A DNA stretch of 64,000 nucleotides from Aurifilum marmelostoma. Its lineage: Eukaryota > Ascomycota > Sordariomycetes > Diaporthales > Cryphonectriaceae. Under the pieces are notes generated by a model. The model saw nothing but the letters and a program-made list of their open reading frames with translations. It was not told where the DNA came from and did not search any database. The translations under genes and the position numbers were made by a program. Positions within the stretch are counted from its first letter, which is position 1. Every line of letters starts with the position of its first letter. This document shows positions 32,311 through 43,267 of this stretch, in pieces. Where the stretch lies: assembly GCA_027559495.1 (NCBI GenBank), contig JAMXSV010000010.1, positions 1,240,001 to 1,304,000 on the forward strand. The letters run 5' to 3'.

Positions 32311-34657
32311 CTAGAAGGCGTTCCCGAGAGGCACCCACCGCCGGTCCATCGAGTAGACATCGGCCGTGTAGGGCACACATTCCTCCTTCCAGCAAACATT
32401 TCCCCACGGAAGCTCCAGCGGCTGGGCTATCTTACTGCGCAGCTGATCGATGGGCACGTGTGCGTGGTAGCTGCCAGCTATCAGCTCTCCGACGACGCGG
32501 AGGCGGCGGGACTCCCTCTCGGCAATCACCTCGGGCATGAGGAGGCGCCGCTCCTGCGCCGTCTGCCAGCCAAGGTTTCTCTCGCCGACGCCGTTCGTCT
32601 CCATAACAATTCGCAGCACCTCGAAGGGGAGGTTAAGCAGCATGCGAGACAGGGCGGATCGGATCTGGCCGGACTGCTGCGAGGGCTGCGGTTGATTGTG
32701 TCCATTAGCCTCGGTCAGGTCCATGTCGCCAAATTTAATGTTGAGGTTGGACATCCGAGACCCGCCGTGTCCTCCGTCCGCGCTGGGCCCCGCCCGAGTC
32801 TGATCCTGGGCCGTGGCAGATGGCGCGGGCAGACGCGCGTAGGTCGGATCGCCCACAGTGGTGTCCAGCGCAAAGTTGGCTGGGAAGCAAGTGATGAGGA
32901 ACAGCACAATCTTCTCGACGAGCTCACCGGCAAAGATGCCGTGCTTGAACCGAAGAGTAGGAAAGGTGTGCGGGACATGCATCGCCCGCTGGGCCTGCAG
33001 CCCCGTCAGGGCAAACTCTAGTCCTTTTTCGACCGTGTCCCAGCTTAGTAGCTTGGCTGCCTCCTGCACTGCACTGATGGAGACAGCGGGCACCTGGAGG
33101 CGAGCGCCGGCCGCAGCGTAGCCCAGCGCGAAATGAAACTTCTCAGTGTCTGGCTGCGCCTCGAGGTGGTGCGGAATGGGGACGTAGCGACAGCCGTACA
33201 GGTATTTGATGGCCCGCCACATGCTGTCGGCTCGTAGGAAGGGATCGTCCGACTCGATGCGTATCTCGCAGGGTCCGTCGCCCAGTCGGGCCTGCTCTTG
33301 AATCATGCTGCGCAGGGGGTGGTGTTGAGACAGGACAAGTCGGTGGCCAGGGAGCCGCAAGGGTCCATTTTGTACACCCGGGAAACGCGAGTTCGTGGAG
33401 GTGAGGTGGTCGGGAAGGGCAAGGACGACCTCGCAGTCGGCGAACTCTGGCCTCGCAAACATGGAGCTGATGAATTCGGAGAACGCCATCGTGTCGCTAA
33501 CGGCGCCAAAGCCATCGGGATTGAAGGCTGCTGGGTTGCTGGGGTGGTAAGAATGCCGACTGGGGCCTGGAGGCAGCACAGGGCGTCCGACCCCTGTACC
33601 ATTGACCCCATTGACGGGTAGCACCTTGGGACCAAAGTCCTCGGCTCGCGAGGAGTGCGGCCCATGGAGACTGTGGGGGGGTGAGGGGACCGTGGTTCAT
33701 CATCACCGGTACATGCACATCAATGGGCGCCGGGGCCAAAACAGGACGTCCATGTGCACTCACACCAGTGGCAGGGATGTGCTCAGGTGCCATGGGGATC
33801 GGAGGAGGTAGAAAGGCACTGCCGGGGTGAGGCAGAGGAGAAGTTGTGTTGGATCCATCGAACCCGCCAAAGACAAGACTGCCGTTGCTGGGATGGTGCT
33901 GGTGCATGCGAGACTGGCCCAGAGAGTATGTTGGTACAGTCATGTGCTCAGGAATGAGGGGACCCTGCGGGTGGGCCGGATGATTGCTGGCGGGGTAGGA
34001 GGAGGGGCCCGTATTGTTGGGAGGAGATGGTGACGAGATGGGAGGAGCGAAGGAGGCCGGAGACGGGGCGCTTGGAGCAGTGTCTAGAGAGGAGGCGTTT
34101 GTTAGAGAAATGTAAAGACTTGTGTGGTTCTTCCAAGTATTCATACCTGGAGGTGTCGTCTCCCCAGGGGTCTGCGATGGGCTAGCATTGCCCTGTATCT
34201 GAGAGCTAGCCGTGTCTGGCTGCGACTCCTCAGGGCGAGACAGATCAGCATCGACAGTTGTGGCACCGACCTCCTCCTGCTCGGGCTCCGGGTGAGAGAC
34301 TGAGGCACTCTGCTCCAGCGTGGTGCCGTCCGCAACGACCTTTGTCTGCTCTGGTCCGGCCTTGGGCTCAGGCTCGGGCTCGGGCTGTGGGGTATGCTGA
34401 GGGGTAGGCTGAGATCGGTCCTCGCTCGTTTGCTTTGGCGTCGACGGGGTGTTCTGGCTTGTTCGAAGAGGAGACGGGGGCAGCTCTGTGCTAGCAGTCG
34501 GGGTGTGTTGTCGGCGCTGCAGGAAGGTCAAGGGGATGACAGGCTCGATACGTCTGCGGACGGTGGGGGTGGCAGCAGAAGGCCTCCGAATCGCTGAACT
34601 GGCGAGGCGGGGGCCCGAGGGGTTAACCACTGCGGCTGGTGCGGTCGAAGGCGCCAT
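32311..34657 (-). CDS. BTB/POZ-like domain protein with one apparent frameshift
   Basis: Two exons on the minus strand, 34657-34147 and 34083-32311, separated by a 63-base intron with a CTCTAAC branch site. The ATG is 34657, in GTCACCATGG. The first 350 residues are Pro/Ser/Thr/Gln-rich with a PEPEPEP stretch and look disordered. A BTB-like core begins near residue 365: MAFSEFISSMF, EFADCEVVL, LPGHRLVLSQHHPLRSMI and RAIKYLYGCRYVP. A helical region and a conserved-looking C-terminus (GNVCWKEECVPYT) follow. Frame changes at a run of seven G (33676-33682, C on the coding strand); dropping one base gives 760 aa. A nearby GTGAGT would make an intron of about 93 bases, but its phase does not fit. 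BTB proteins often serve as adaptors, for example for cullin-3; the role here is unknown. Confidence 0.78.
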
Positions 34658-35700
34658 GGTGACCTCGTGTAGGAGACACAACTAGAAGGTGGACGATGCG
34701 TGAATGAATAGGCTACAGAGCCCAGGGTGAAGGCTCCAACTCGGTCCGAGGGCGACAGCAGCTGCCGTGTTTGTGACAACGGCAAGAATCGTAGCGGTGG
34801 AAAGGAGCGACGGTGCGGATCACCAAGAATCGTGCATAGGTCGATGGCGTTGTGAAAACCTGCTGACCATCTGGACAAGAAGAGAGAGAGAGACAGATTG
34901 AAAAGATAGAGGGCACTAGTGTAGCCCTGAATGTGCTGGCCCCTCGTCAGGGAGAGGGAGACGTATTGTTGATGTTGTGTGACGTCTGAATCGGAAGGGT
35001 GCCGTTCGAGATGGCGATGTCCCAAAAGAAGTGCAGCGCAAGGCCAACCTTTTTCTTCTGTTTCGGAGCTGGTGGGCGACACGCAAGAAGTCATGAACCA
35101 AGTTCAAACTGCTCACCACAACAACTTTTGAAAACCAAGGTCCTCAACAATGTTTTGTTGTTGGATCTGGCTGCCCCCTCGAACTGGCAGTGTATGGCGG
35201 GAAGAGGAGCAGGGACGTAGATGGTAGAAGTCTGACCGTTGCCCGTTGACTGGGCAGCTACTCCGTGATGGGTTTTTTTTTTCTTGACTTTTTTTTTTTT
35301 TTTTTCTCGGCTCGTTTGCAAGGTTACCTCACTGCGGGCAGAATTTGGGGGGGGGGGGGTTCATCCCCGCAGCTGCCAGCAAAGAAGGCGCGCTGAAAAC
35401 TTGGTCAGTGCTCCTCCCACCCCACCCACTAGTGCCTCAAGCTGTATCCTACGATGACCAAGTAGGCTATGTTGTACTTGGTAGTGGCAGGACCGACCCA
35501 GAGACCCACCCATGATTGAATTTCCTCTTTTTTTTTTTTCTTTCTTCATGTTCCTTCCTATTTATTTACTATTCAACCCCTCCCGAACCCGAAATGGAAA
35601 CCCGACGGATGTTTCCTCAGACGCAACAACTGCACCGTTTCCCACGTCTGTCCAGCCGCTCTCACCTTGCCGCCAGTCATCGATAAGCAAATCATGATCG
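34658..35700. other. Intergenic, BTB promoter and MBL-like gene 3' flank
   Basis: Both neighbours are on the minus strand. Contains T tracts at 35273-35305 and 35530-35540 and a G13 run at about 35348-35360. No coding signal. Confidence 0.6.
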
Positions 35701-36807
35701 TCACGATAAAACAAGCCCGTCCCCAGCCCCAAGCTCGACAAAATCATACGCTGCATCCTCTCCGTCTCCTGCCAGCTTTGCCTTCTCGGCATCCACCGCA
35801 TCACGAAGAGTATACGTGGTCCTCTGCAGCAGCCATGAGATGAACCCACCTCCCTTCTTCGTCTCGTCATGTGTGGCTATCCAGTACCTTGCACCGCTCG
35901 CCCTCACGGCCTGGATGCCGTTCAACGCGCCCAGGTTCAGCTGCGCCGTCATCCATATCCGCACGTCATGCAAGCCGTGAAGCAGGGCAAGTGTCTTGAT
36001 CCCCGCCGTCCTGACACACTGCAGATCCGAATCTTTAATCCCGTGTGGGGAGTAGACGACAGCTTCAGGGCCCTTCTGGCCAGTCTTGTCCCTCGACCGC
36101 GTCAACCGCTGGTTCGGACTGTATGCAAGATCAAACACGATCATCACTGCTGAATGGTAGTAAAGCGCGTTGTTCTGCGTGACAACTCTACCGACACCCA
36201 ACCACGGCGGTATCATTCCTGTCTGGTCCACTAGTGTCTCGCGCCAGTCCGGCGTGTCGGCTGAGAAGCCTGGAGTGGTGATGACGGTGTCGAAGTGCTT
36301 CCACGAGCGTATCAGCTCGGCCGCCTTCTCCGTCGCCAAGATGGGCACAGTGTTTGGTAGCTCCCGCAGCGTCGCTTCGTGGCAGTGATCTGTGAACTCG
36401 TGCGAGATTGCCACACAATCGATATGGTACGAACCCTCTGAGCTGGCGCTGCCATCCATCTCGGCCAAGATCTCATTGAGTTCCCTCAAGGTCTCCACGG
36501 TCGGCTCGACGACATGCCACTGCGTCGAAAACCACGAGGCAACATCGCTCTGAGGACCCTGAAGCCATGGGTCGATCAGGATGTTGTACCTCTTTCGCCC
36601 CGGAGGCCCGACCTTCGACTTGGGTCCGGATTTCGATGTGATGGGGGCCGGATTCGGCAGCTGGAGCAGCCAGGTGGTGTCGGCGTTGAGGTGTGCCAGG
36701 ACGGGACGTGGAGAGTCCAAGGCGGCTTGCCAGGCGGCCCGATCCTTGAGACTAAGCACGCTGCTGTGTGCCGAGGGTTGTTGCTGCTGTTCCGCGTCGA
36801 GGGACAT
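35701..36807 (-). CDS. Atypical metallo-beta-lactamase-superfamily protein
   Basis: Single exon, 368 aa, with an ATG at 36807. The layout follows the MBL fold: an early strand NILIDPWLQG supplies a DPW, and a later strand gives CVAISHEFTDHCHEATL at residues 131-147. This aligns with the HxHxDH zinc motif, but the second His is Phe139. His136, Asp140, His141 and His143 are present. Later strands MIVFDLAYSP and AVVYSPHGIK, and ARYWIATHDETKKGGG (possible His ligand), fit MBL topology. No signal peptide or TM. The His-to-Phe change suggests altered metal binding or a non-canonical ligand set rather than decay, because the gene is intact and well formed. The substrate is unknown. Confidence 0.8.
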   Translation of the reverse strand: MSLDAEQQQQPSAHSSVLSLKDRAAWQAALDSPRPVLAHLNADTTWLLQLPNPAPITSKSGPKSKVGPPGRKRYNILIDPWLQGPQSDVASWFSTQWHVVEPTVETLRELNEILAEMDGSASSEGSYHIDCVAISHEFTDHCHEATLRELPNTVPILATEKAAELIRSWKHFDTVITTPGFSADTPDWRETLVDQTGMIPPWLGVGRVVTQNNALYYHSAVMIVFDLAYSPNQRLTRSRDKTGQKGPEAVVYSPHGIKDSDLQCVRTAGIKTLALLHGLHDVRIWMTAQLNLGALNGIQAVRASGARYWIATHDETKKGGGFISWLLQRTTYTLRDAVDAEKAKLAGDGEDAAYDFVELGAGDGLVLS

Positions 36808-38781
36808 CGTGTACCCTGCCTGCAGCTCTTAGTACCAGGTGTTCATGCACTGGGAGTGTGCTGCTGCGATTTCCCGTGTCTGGACGTGATGCCTTGTTTG
36901 CGGGAACGAGATGCTGGCCACCCCCTCGCCACCCTTGCCGTCGGGCATTTGACGTCGCATGCACGTCACAAGCTGATTTCCCGATCGAGACTAGGTCTGT
37001 ATAACAGGGATCCCTGGTCATCTCCTTGCCAGAGTTTCCTTCATTTGCATATGCCAACCCAAAGTTCTGGTTCTCTCATTGAACCTTTGCTTAATCCAAT
37101 CGGCCAGGACCCCTGGAGTGCGTGCTGAGCGACCACTTTAATCCTTACTGGAGAGGAACAAGTCAGCCCAACCGCATACTCCTAGAACGAAGTCAGTGGA
37201 GAGTCCTGTAGTCTCGACTACATCATCATTCGCCATTTGGCCTTCCGCAAGGAGGTGTCTTGAAGTTGTGAATGGCAGAGGTCTCTCAGGTAACGATGAG
37301 GTGCCTAGGTAAGGCAGTGAGACTGGCGTCAATCCTCTGCGCGAAGTACGAGAATAGCAACAGATTGCACCTTGTCAGACTCCAACTTTGTCCTCCCAGT
37401 TACTGATTAGTGGCCCTTTGTCCCTGCTTGCTCTGGAGATAGTCCTTCTAGCCACTGGCACAACTGATAGAGGGGTTTAAGATGTGGGTTAAGAAGCTTA
37501 TTAAGGGAACTCCCAAATATTAGACTTTGGCGTCTGCCCTTCGCTTCACAAGGGATCTTTTACAAGATTTCGAAGAGAAGCACCATAATCGTGCTAGACA
37601 TGGCAGAAGTGAGCCATCAAAAGTGGACTCAAAAGGTGTACATTCTTGCAGGTACCTTTTTGCACATATGTTGAAGATAGAAAATGAAAAATCAAAAATA
37701 GGGGGGAAGAAGGGGGGGGTGGGGTTGACTTACAGTACCCTGGCTGACAGGCAAGGAACGTCCACTACCAAGCTTAGAGGCAACCTTCCCCGAGGCTACA
37801 GCTGACCTTAGAATCTTGTCACCCATGATTTTGGTCCACTGATATTTGTTTGCTGCAGAGTGATTCTCTAGGAATATCATTAGTCCGATCGAATGCTTCA
37901 GGTGAAAGTGGCAAGCTTGACTCTAGCTAGATCTACCTTCTGCACTTCGCACATGACAATTATCAGCTACTGCTACTACAGTCATATTTCGTGACAATCT
38001 TGGTCTTAAACTTAGTTGTTTCTCTCAGATTAGCACAGTATGTAGGCTAGAAGAAATATTTCGACCACAATGAATCAGTTCTTATATATCATATGGCGGA
38101 CCTTGCATTCGCATGGACGGGATGGGCAACATACAAAGAAGACAAGAGTTTTGGAGCTGCCCGCTACAAACCAAGGTATTACTTCATCACTGCAAATTGC
38201 TGCCAATCGCATCAACAGGCCTGGTAGCATAAAGTCTAGCTATTTGGGCTAGAGAGGCTAATCTGGTGAGTGCCTCGCCCAGGTATGATTTTGCCTGTAT
38301 CAAATCAGGCTGACAGGCCAGGGACTTTCTAAAGAGGCATAAGATAAAGATTCTAACAGCTGGAGATAACCCGAGTTGCCAAGAATGACAAGACGACCGT
38401 GGGCCCATGATGAACCCAACTAGTTTTCAGAACCCCCCACGGGGAATAGCCTTTGTCTCTCCCAGGAGCTCTTGGTCTCTCGCCGCCTTGCGCTAAAGGA
38501 AGTGACTTTGTGCTCCTTTGAAGTTTGTATATGGATTCAGCCCCTTCCCCTCTCCTGTCTCCATTTCATATCACAACATCTGGGGTCGGAGCGCCCACAT
38601 GTACACCCATCAACCCTATATCATGAAGTCTATTGACAGCACGCGATGGGATAGAGCTGATAAATGATCTTCATGAACCAATACACAGTTTATGTTGCAT
38701 CCAAGCTGTCAGTCACAGTAGAAGAAGACAGGCTTTATCCAGCAGGCTGGTAAGCTAGGCAATGCTGCATTAGTTTCCCTG

Positions 38782-39036
38782 TCAGCCTTTTCTCTTCCTC
38801 GCACCCCAGCACAAAGGGCTCGCTTCGGGGGCAGTTCGGAGTTTGGGCTTATCTATGCTCGCAGGGGTCATCCGTTGCCGAGTAGTTTTAGAGAGTACAG
38901 GCCGCTGTGTTGGCAGAACTCTTGGCTGGCCAGAGTCCTGGATCTTCTCTCTCTTGGAAAATAGGACAGCTAGGGCAATCCCGGTCAGGTACTGCTTCAG
39001 TGCCAAGAGATAAGAAAAGAACAAGAAAAGCAACAT
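38782..39036 (-). CDS. Possible small single-TM protein
   Basis: An 84-codon frame from an ATG at 39036. The N-terminus is hydrophobic (MLLFLFFSYLLALKQYL, then GIALAVLF), followed by a basic tail. A second short frame of 43 codons begins with an ATG at 39186 just upstream. No family recognised, and it may be chance or part of an unspliced transcript. Reported only because the N-terminal hydrophobic segment is well formed. Confidence 0.15.
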   Translation of the reverse strand: MLLFLFFSYLLALKQYLTGIALAVLFSKREKIQDSGQPRVLPTQRPVLSKTTRQRMTPASIDKPKLRTAPEASPLCWGARKRKG

Positions 39037-39301
39037 CGTGATGAGGAGCACCGAAAGTCAGCGGGGCAGCGGAAACCTGACCATGGTGTTTGGCATGTTC
39101 ATGGAATAGGTTGGGCCGGCGGGCCTTGGCGATAGTGGCTTTGTGGTGATAAGAGAGATACGAAGCCGGAGATGTGCAGTGTAAGTCATGCTGTTAGTCG
39201 CCGGGATCTGAGCCCTTGTAATGCAGAGAGAGATGATGTTCACATATATAAGATGAAGTGGACCTCGCCGTCGTCTGACCTCTCTTAAAAAAGGGAAAAT
39301 A

Positions 39302-39304
<3 letters not shown>

Positions 39305-39334
<30 letters not shown>
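39305..39334 (+). repeat. T30 tract in the ammonium transporter promoter
   Basis: Thirty consecutive T, ending 88 bases upstream of the proposed start codon at 39423. Confidence 0.9.
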
Positions 39335-39422
39335 CCCTCACTTCCTCTCGCTCCCAGATTTGTTGTGGCCCAAGAAAGTTCGGGATCGGGGCATAGTGAA
39401 AGAGACTGACTTGGTCGGCACG

Positions 39423-41063
39423 ATGAGTGCAGCTGTAAGAAGTCTCCCACCCGAGCCTGATAACAAACATCATGGGAGAAGGGCTATGTGATGCTAATGC
39501 TGTGCGATTTGTTCAAAGCCGAGTTACAATGATTCCATGCCCAACGGGGGCGATCCCCTGACCAGCGACGTCAACGCCCAGTATGTGGGATACGAGTACA
39601 ACTACACATATCTCATCTTCTGCGGCTACATCGTATGGCTCATCATCCCAGGCATCGGCCTCCTCTACGGAGGCATGGCCCGGCGCAAATCCGCCCTCAC
39701 CCTCCTGTTCCAATCCCTCATGGTTGGCGCAGTGACCACGTTCCAGTGGATGTTCTGGGGCTACTCGCTGGCCTACAGCCGCACCGCAGGCCCCTTCATA
39801 GGCGACCTGGCCAACTTCGGCATGAAGAACGTCGTCGCCGCCCCCAGCATCGGCAACTCGACCATCCCGGACATCGTCTTCTGTCTCTACCAGCTCCTGT
39901 TCTGCGCCTGCACCGTCCAGATCGTGGTGGGCGGCGCCTTTGAGCGCGGCCGCATCGTCCCGTCCCTCGTCTTCGGCTTCTTCTGGGCCACGGTCGTCTA
40001 CTGCCCCATCGCCTGCTGGACCTGGAACCCGAGCGGCTGGCTGTACAACCTCCCCTCGCTCGACTTTGCAGGCGGCGGCCCCGTGCACATTGCCAGCGGG
40101 TGGGCGGCGCTGGCCTATGCCCTCGTCCTCGGCAAGAGGAGGAAGAACCCCGAGGACCGGACCCACGGAAAGGCCCACAACACCACCCTCGTCTTCCTGG
40201 GCACCGTGCTGATCTGGTTCGGCTGGTTCGGCTTCAACGGCGGCTCGGCCCTCAACGCGAGCGTCCGCGCCATGTACGCCGCCTTCAACACCAACACGGC
40301 CGCCTCGACCGGCGCCATCGGCTGGGTCATGGTCGACTACATCCGCCACAAGGGCAGGTTCAGTGTGGTCGGTGCCTGCGAGGGCGCCATTGCCGGCCTC
40401 GTCGGCATCACCCCTGCTGCTGGCTACGTCAGCGTGTGGCTGGCCGCCGTCATCGGGTTCCTCACCGCGGTCGTCTGCGCCCTGATGGACAAGGTCAACG
40501 ACTGGCTGCACACGGACGACGGCCTCGAGGTCTTTAAGCTCCACGGAATCGGCGGCATGTGCGGTTCCTTCTTCACTGGCATATTTGCCACGGCTTCAGG
40601 TGCGTCCCTTGGTGGACACTTCCCCAGCACTATTTTGACTCTCGTCCGAAACTTGATGTGAAGGAATATGCTAACCTCCTGCATGACTATAGTCTCTGCT
40701 CTCGACGGCGTGACCGTCGCGTCTGGCGGCATCGACGGCAACGGCATCCAGGTCGGAAAGCAGTTCGCCGAGATCTGCGCCATCTCGTCCTACTCCTTCG
40801 TCGTCTCGTTCGCCCTGCTGTTCATCATGAAGTACATCCCGGGCCTGCACCTGCGCGTGTCGGACGAGGCCGAGGAGCTGGGCATGGACCTGGACCAGTT
40901 CTTTGACGAGCAGATTGGCGACTGGAGCTATCTCGAGGACACCGAGAAGCGCCGGACCACGACCATCCTGGGCCAGAGCGGGCTGGGCAACAGCACCTCG
41001 TCGACGGAGAGGGTTGCAGAGGAGACTACGGCGGTCCCTGGTGCGGGTGTGAAGACGGCATAG
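39423..41063 (+). CDS. High-affinity ammonium transporter, Mep2 type
   Basis: Three exons, 39423-39434, 39519-40599 and 40693-41063, encode 487 aa. Exon 1 has only four codons (MSAA); its splicing to PSYNDSMPNGGDP restores a normal MEP N-terminus, so an ATG at 39537 is probably an internal Met. Eleven TM segments are expected. Both pore histidines are present: His194 in GGGPVHIASG and His346 in FKLHGIGGMCGS. In yeast the first His marks Mep2, the sensor-type transporter, whereas Mep1/Mep3 have Glu there. EYNYTYL, GGMARRKS and FGFNGGSALN are Amt/MEP signatures. The hydrophilic C-terminus carries YLEDTEKRRTT, a likely regulatory tail. It acts in the plasma membrane. GATA cores upstream suggest nitrogen control. 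Convergent with an alcohol dehydrogenase gene. Confidence 0.94.
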
Positions 41064-41422
41064 GCTCCGAATTGTGGGAGTCGAGTGCATAAGTCTTTGG
41101 GTATGTTCTTGAGAATGGAACCAAAAAAAAAAAAAAAAAAAAAAAAACCAAAAAAAAAAAAAAAAACCAAAAGAAAAGAAAAGAAAGAAGAAGAGAAAAG
41201 GGATGCTGTGTGTCCGACTTGTTTCAATTTGGCTAGTTGCTCGACACGGGGTGTCTCCAGTGTGTAAAGAAGTGTTCATATATCATAATTACCGGTACAA
41301 TATTTGTTCATTTTAAATGTAAATGAGTGATTACTACGGTTCGCTTGACAATGGAAGGCTTGTACGTGCGAAGTCATCTTGCTCACATTGCTCAGCAAGC
41401 TAGAAACGTCCACTTCATGGAG
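41064..41422. terminator. Convergent 3' region, ammonium transporter and alcohol dehydrogenase
   Basis: 359 bases between two facing stop codons. Dominated by an A25-CC-A17-CC tract at 41121-41168; probably holds both polyadenylation regions. Confidence 0.5.
41121..41168 (+). repeat. A25-CC-A17-CC interrupted poly-A tract
   Basis: Lies 58 bases after the ammonium transporter stop codon. Same A-run/CC spacing as the tract at 19213-19254. Confidence 0.9.
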
Positions 41423-42708
41423 CTACCAGACCATAATGGGCTTGACAACATCCCCCCGGCCCATGACCTTGACAGCGTTCTCGAAATCTTCAAAGTCAAA
41501 AAACTTGACCAGTTTCTCAACGGGAAAGATCCCCTCCTTCCACCACTGAATCATCTTTGGCACGTACTCGCTGGTCCTGCTGTGGCCCTGCACCGCCCCG
41601 AAATACTGCTTGCCGCTGACCATGAAGCTCTGCATGTGCAGCGTCAGGTGAGCAGTGGGCATGCCAGTCCCGACCTGGATGATCTTGGCCATGTACCTGG
41701 TGTACTCGACCTGCGCAGCCACGAGCGGCGGGTACGCACTCGTATCGATGGAGATGGTCGCCCCCAGGCCGTCTGCAGCGTCCCTGACCGCCGCCATGAG
41801 CTGCTCTACCGACATCGTGCTGGTATTGAACACGTGCGTCGCACCAAGAGACCTCGCCAGCTCCAGGCGCGCCTCGACCCTGTCGATGCCTATGATGGTC
41901 CTGCACTTTTGATTCTTGGCCGCCATGACCGCTGCCAGGCCGACCCCTCCCATGCCCACGATGGCGATGGCATCCTCGGGACCAGCCTGCGCCACGTTGA
42001 GGACGGTGCCGGATCCGGTCTGCAGTCCACAGCCGAGAGGGGCGAGGAGCTTTAGATCATCGCGCGACAGCCCCAGACCGGCCACGTTGACGACGGATCT
42101 GTCACTGACGACCGTGTGCTTTGCGAAGCTCGACTGCCCGAAGAAGCGGCCGCCGATGACGGCAGACCTGTCCTGCTGCTGGTCTTCCGAGAAGAAGGCG
42201 GGCTCGCCCATGAAATTGATGTCAAAGAATGATGTGCAGTGCGAAGGCGGACCTGTCCTGCAGACGTGGCACTCGCCGCAGTACGAGAACGATAGGAGCA
42301 CTGGGTCTCCTGGTTTGACCTGCGCGGATAAGTATAATTATACCAGGACTGGTCTGGCAGCCGATTGTTTTCTGAGCTCACCTTGGTCACAGCCTTGCCG
42401 ATCTCCTTTACATACCCGGAACCCTAAGACGTGAAGGTCAGCAAGGTGAAAATATGCATTGGAGACCGGAACGACCAAGGGGAGAACCTATCAATAATTA
42501 CCTCATGACCTAGCACCCTGGGATAAAACACAGCAGGCACGCCTTCGTCGTCGGGCGTATCGCCGCAGTGCAGATCTGTATGGCAGATGCCTGAAGCAAC
42601 CACCTCTACCACGACCTCGTCATCTTTTGGTTCGCGGAGCCGGACCTTCTCTATTGCCCATTTTCCCTGGCTGAAGGGCCCGCGTGAGACGAGGGCTTTC
42701 GACTCCAT
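41423..42708 (-). CDS. Zinc-dependent alcohol dehydrogenase (aryl/benzyl-alcohol type)
   Basis: Three exons on the minus strand, 42708-42502, 42423-42382 and 42319-41423, encode 381 aa; the middle exon has 14 codons. Catalytic zinc ligands are the Cys of GICHTDLHCGD, the His of VLGHE and a Cys in APLGCGLQTG. The structural zinc loop is CGECHVCRTGPPSHC (four Cys). The Rossmann motif is GMGGVGLAA, followed by an Asp in IGIDRVEARLELA that predicts NAD rather than NADP. HEGSGYV-type spacing and the FFGQSSFAKH strand match the aryl-alcohol/benzyl-alcohol dehydrogenase group of the MDR family. The reaction is reversible oxidation of primary, probably aromatic, alcohols to aldehydes in the cytosol. 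The substrate class is inferred from resemblance. Confidence 0.92.
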
Positions 42709-43267
42709 GGTGGAGGGCCGGACAGGTGTCTTGGTTGATGTTGCGGGAGGCGACTTCTTCGGCAAAGAACAGCGAACTCAATTTAGAGTAAACCTTATAT
42801 CGAGCTTTCGTTCCCCAAGTATGCAATAGGTAGGTATCGTATCGTTAGATGATACTTTGGCACTTGGTGTCCTGAGAGGTCGAAGTGCGGGGAGCCGGGA
42901 CTTGACGAATGCTTGATCGCCGGGCCCGGGAATCGGACCTGGCGCGATTGATTTTACTGTGATAGGCTCTATCAGTTGCCTGTATAAACAAGCCAGAACC
43001 AATCATTCAAGATGCCCGACATTAAGTGAATCACACATTGACAGCAATTGCAAGCAGCACAGATATAATAGTAATGAATGTATTGAGTTGGGCGTCTAAC
43101 AGCTAAAAGAGCGTGGTCAAAAGGCTTCTTGAGTGCTACCCAGCGCTTGCTTTCCTGACATCGGCTGACATTGTCAGCCGTCACAATGACCAAGAGAGCA
43201 GCGCATGAGCTTCCCAACTGGTTGTTTCCATCAAATGTCCCCCGCCGTCCCTTCTCCTTCTCTTCTC
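42709..43267. promoter_or_regulatory. Alcohol dehydrogenase promoter and 3' flank of the secreted-protein gene
   Basis: 559 bases; both neighbours are on the minus strand. No coding signal. The open frame continues a short way above the dehydrogenase ATG but has no upstream ATG. Confidence 0.5.

Larger units (their letters stand above)
36808..39422. promoter_or_regulatory. Divergent 2.6-kb intergenic region, MBL-like and ammonium transporter genes
   Basis: Largely AT-balanced sequence with no long frame. Near the transporter, GATA cores occur at 39009-39014, 39131-39135, 39147-39152 and 39157-39160. GATA is the core recognised by nitrogen regulators of the AreA/NIT2 type. A T30 tract at 39305-39334 lies about 90 bases before the start codon and would favour open chromatin. 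Two small minus-strand frames lie here (see 38782-39036); the region is otherwise empty. Confidence 0.5.

Noticed and set aside
33679..33775. Intron of about 93 bases to explain the BTB-gene frame change
   Set aside because: GTGAGT and CACAG ends exist, but both possible donor phases lead to frames other than the BTB frame.
39513..40544. 343-codon minus-strand frame opposite the ammonium transporter
   Set aside because: Asp/Gly/Val-rich antisense shadow of a GC-rich transporter gene.
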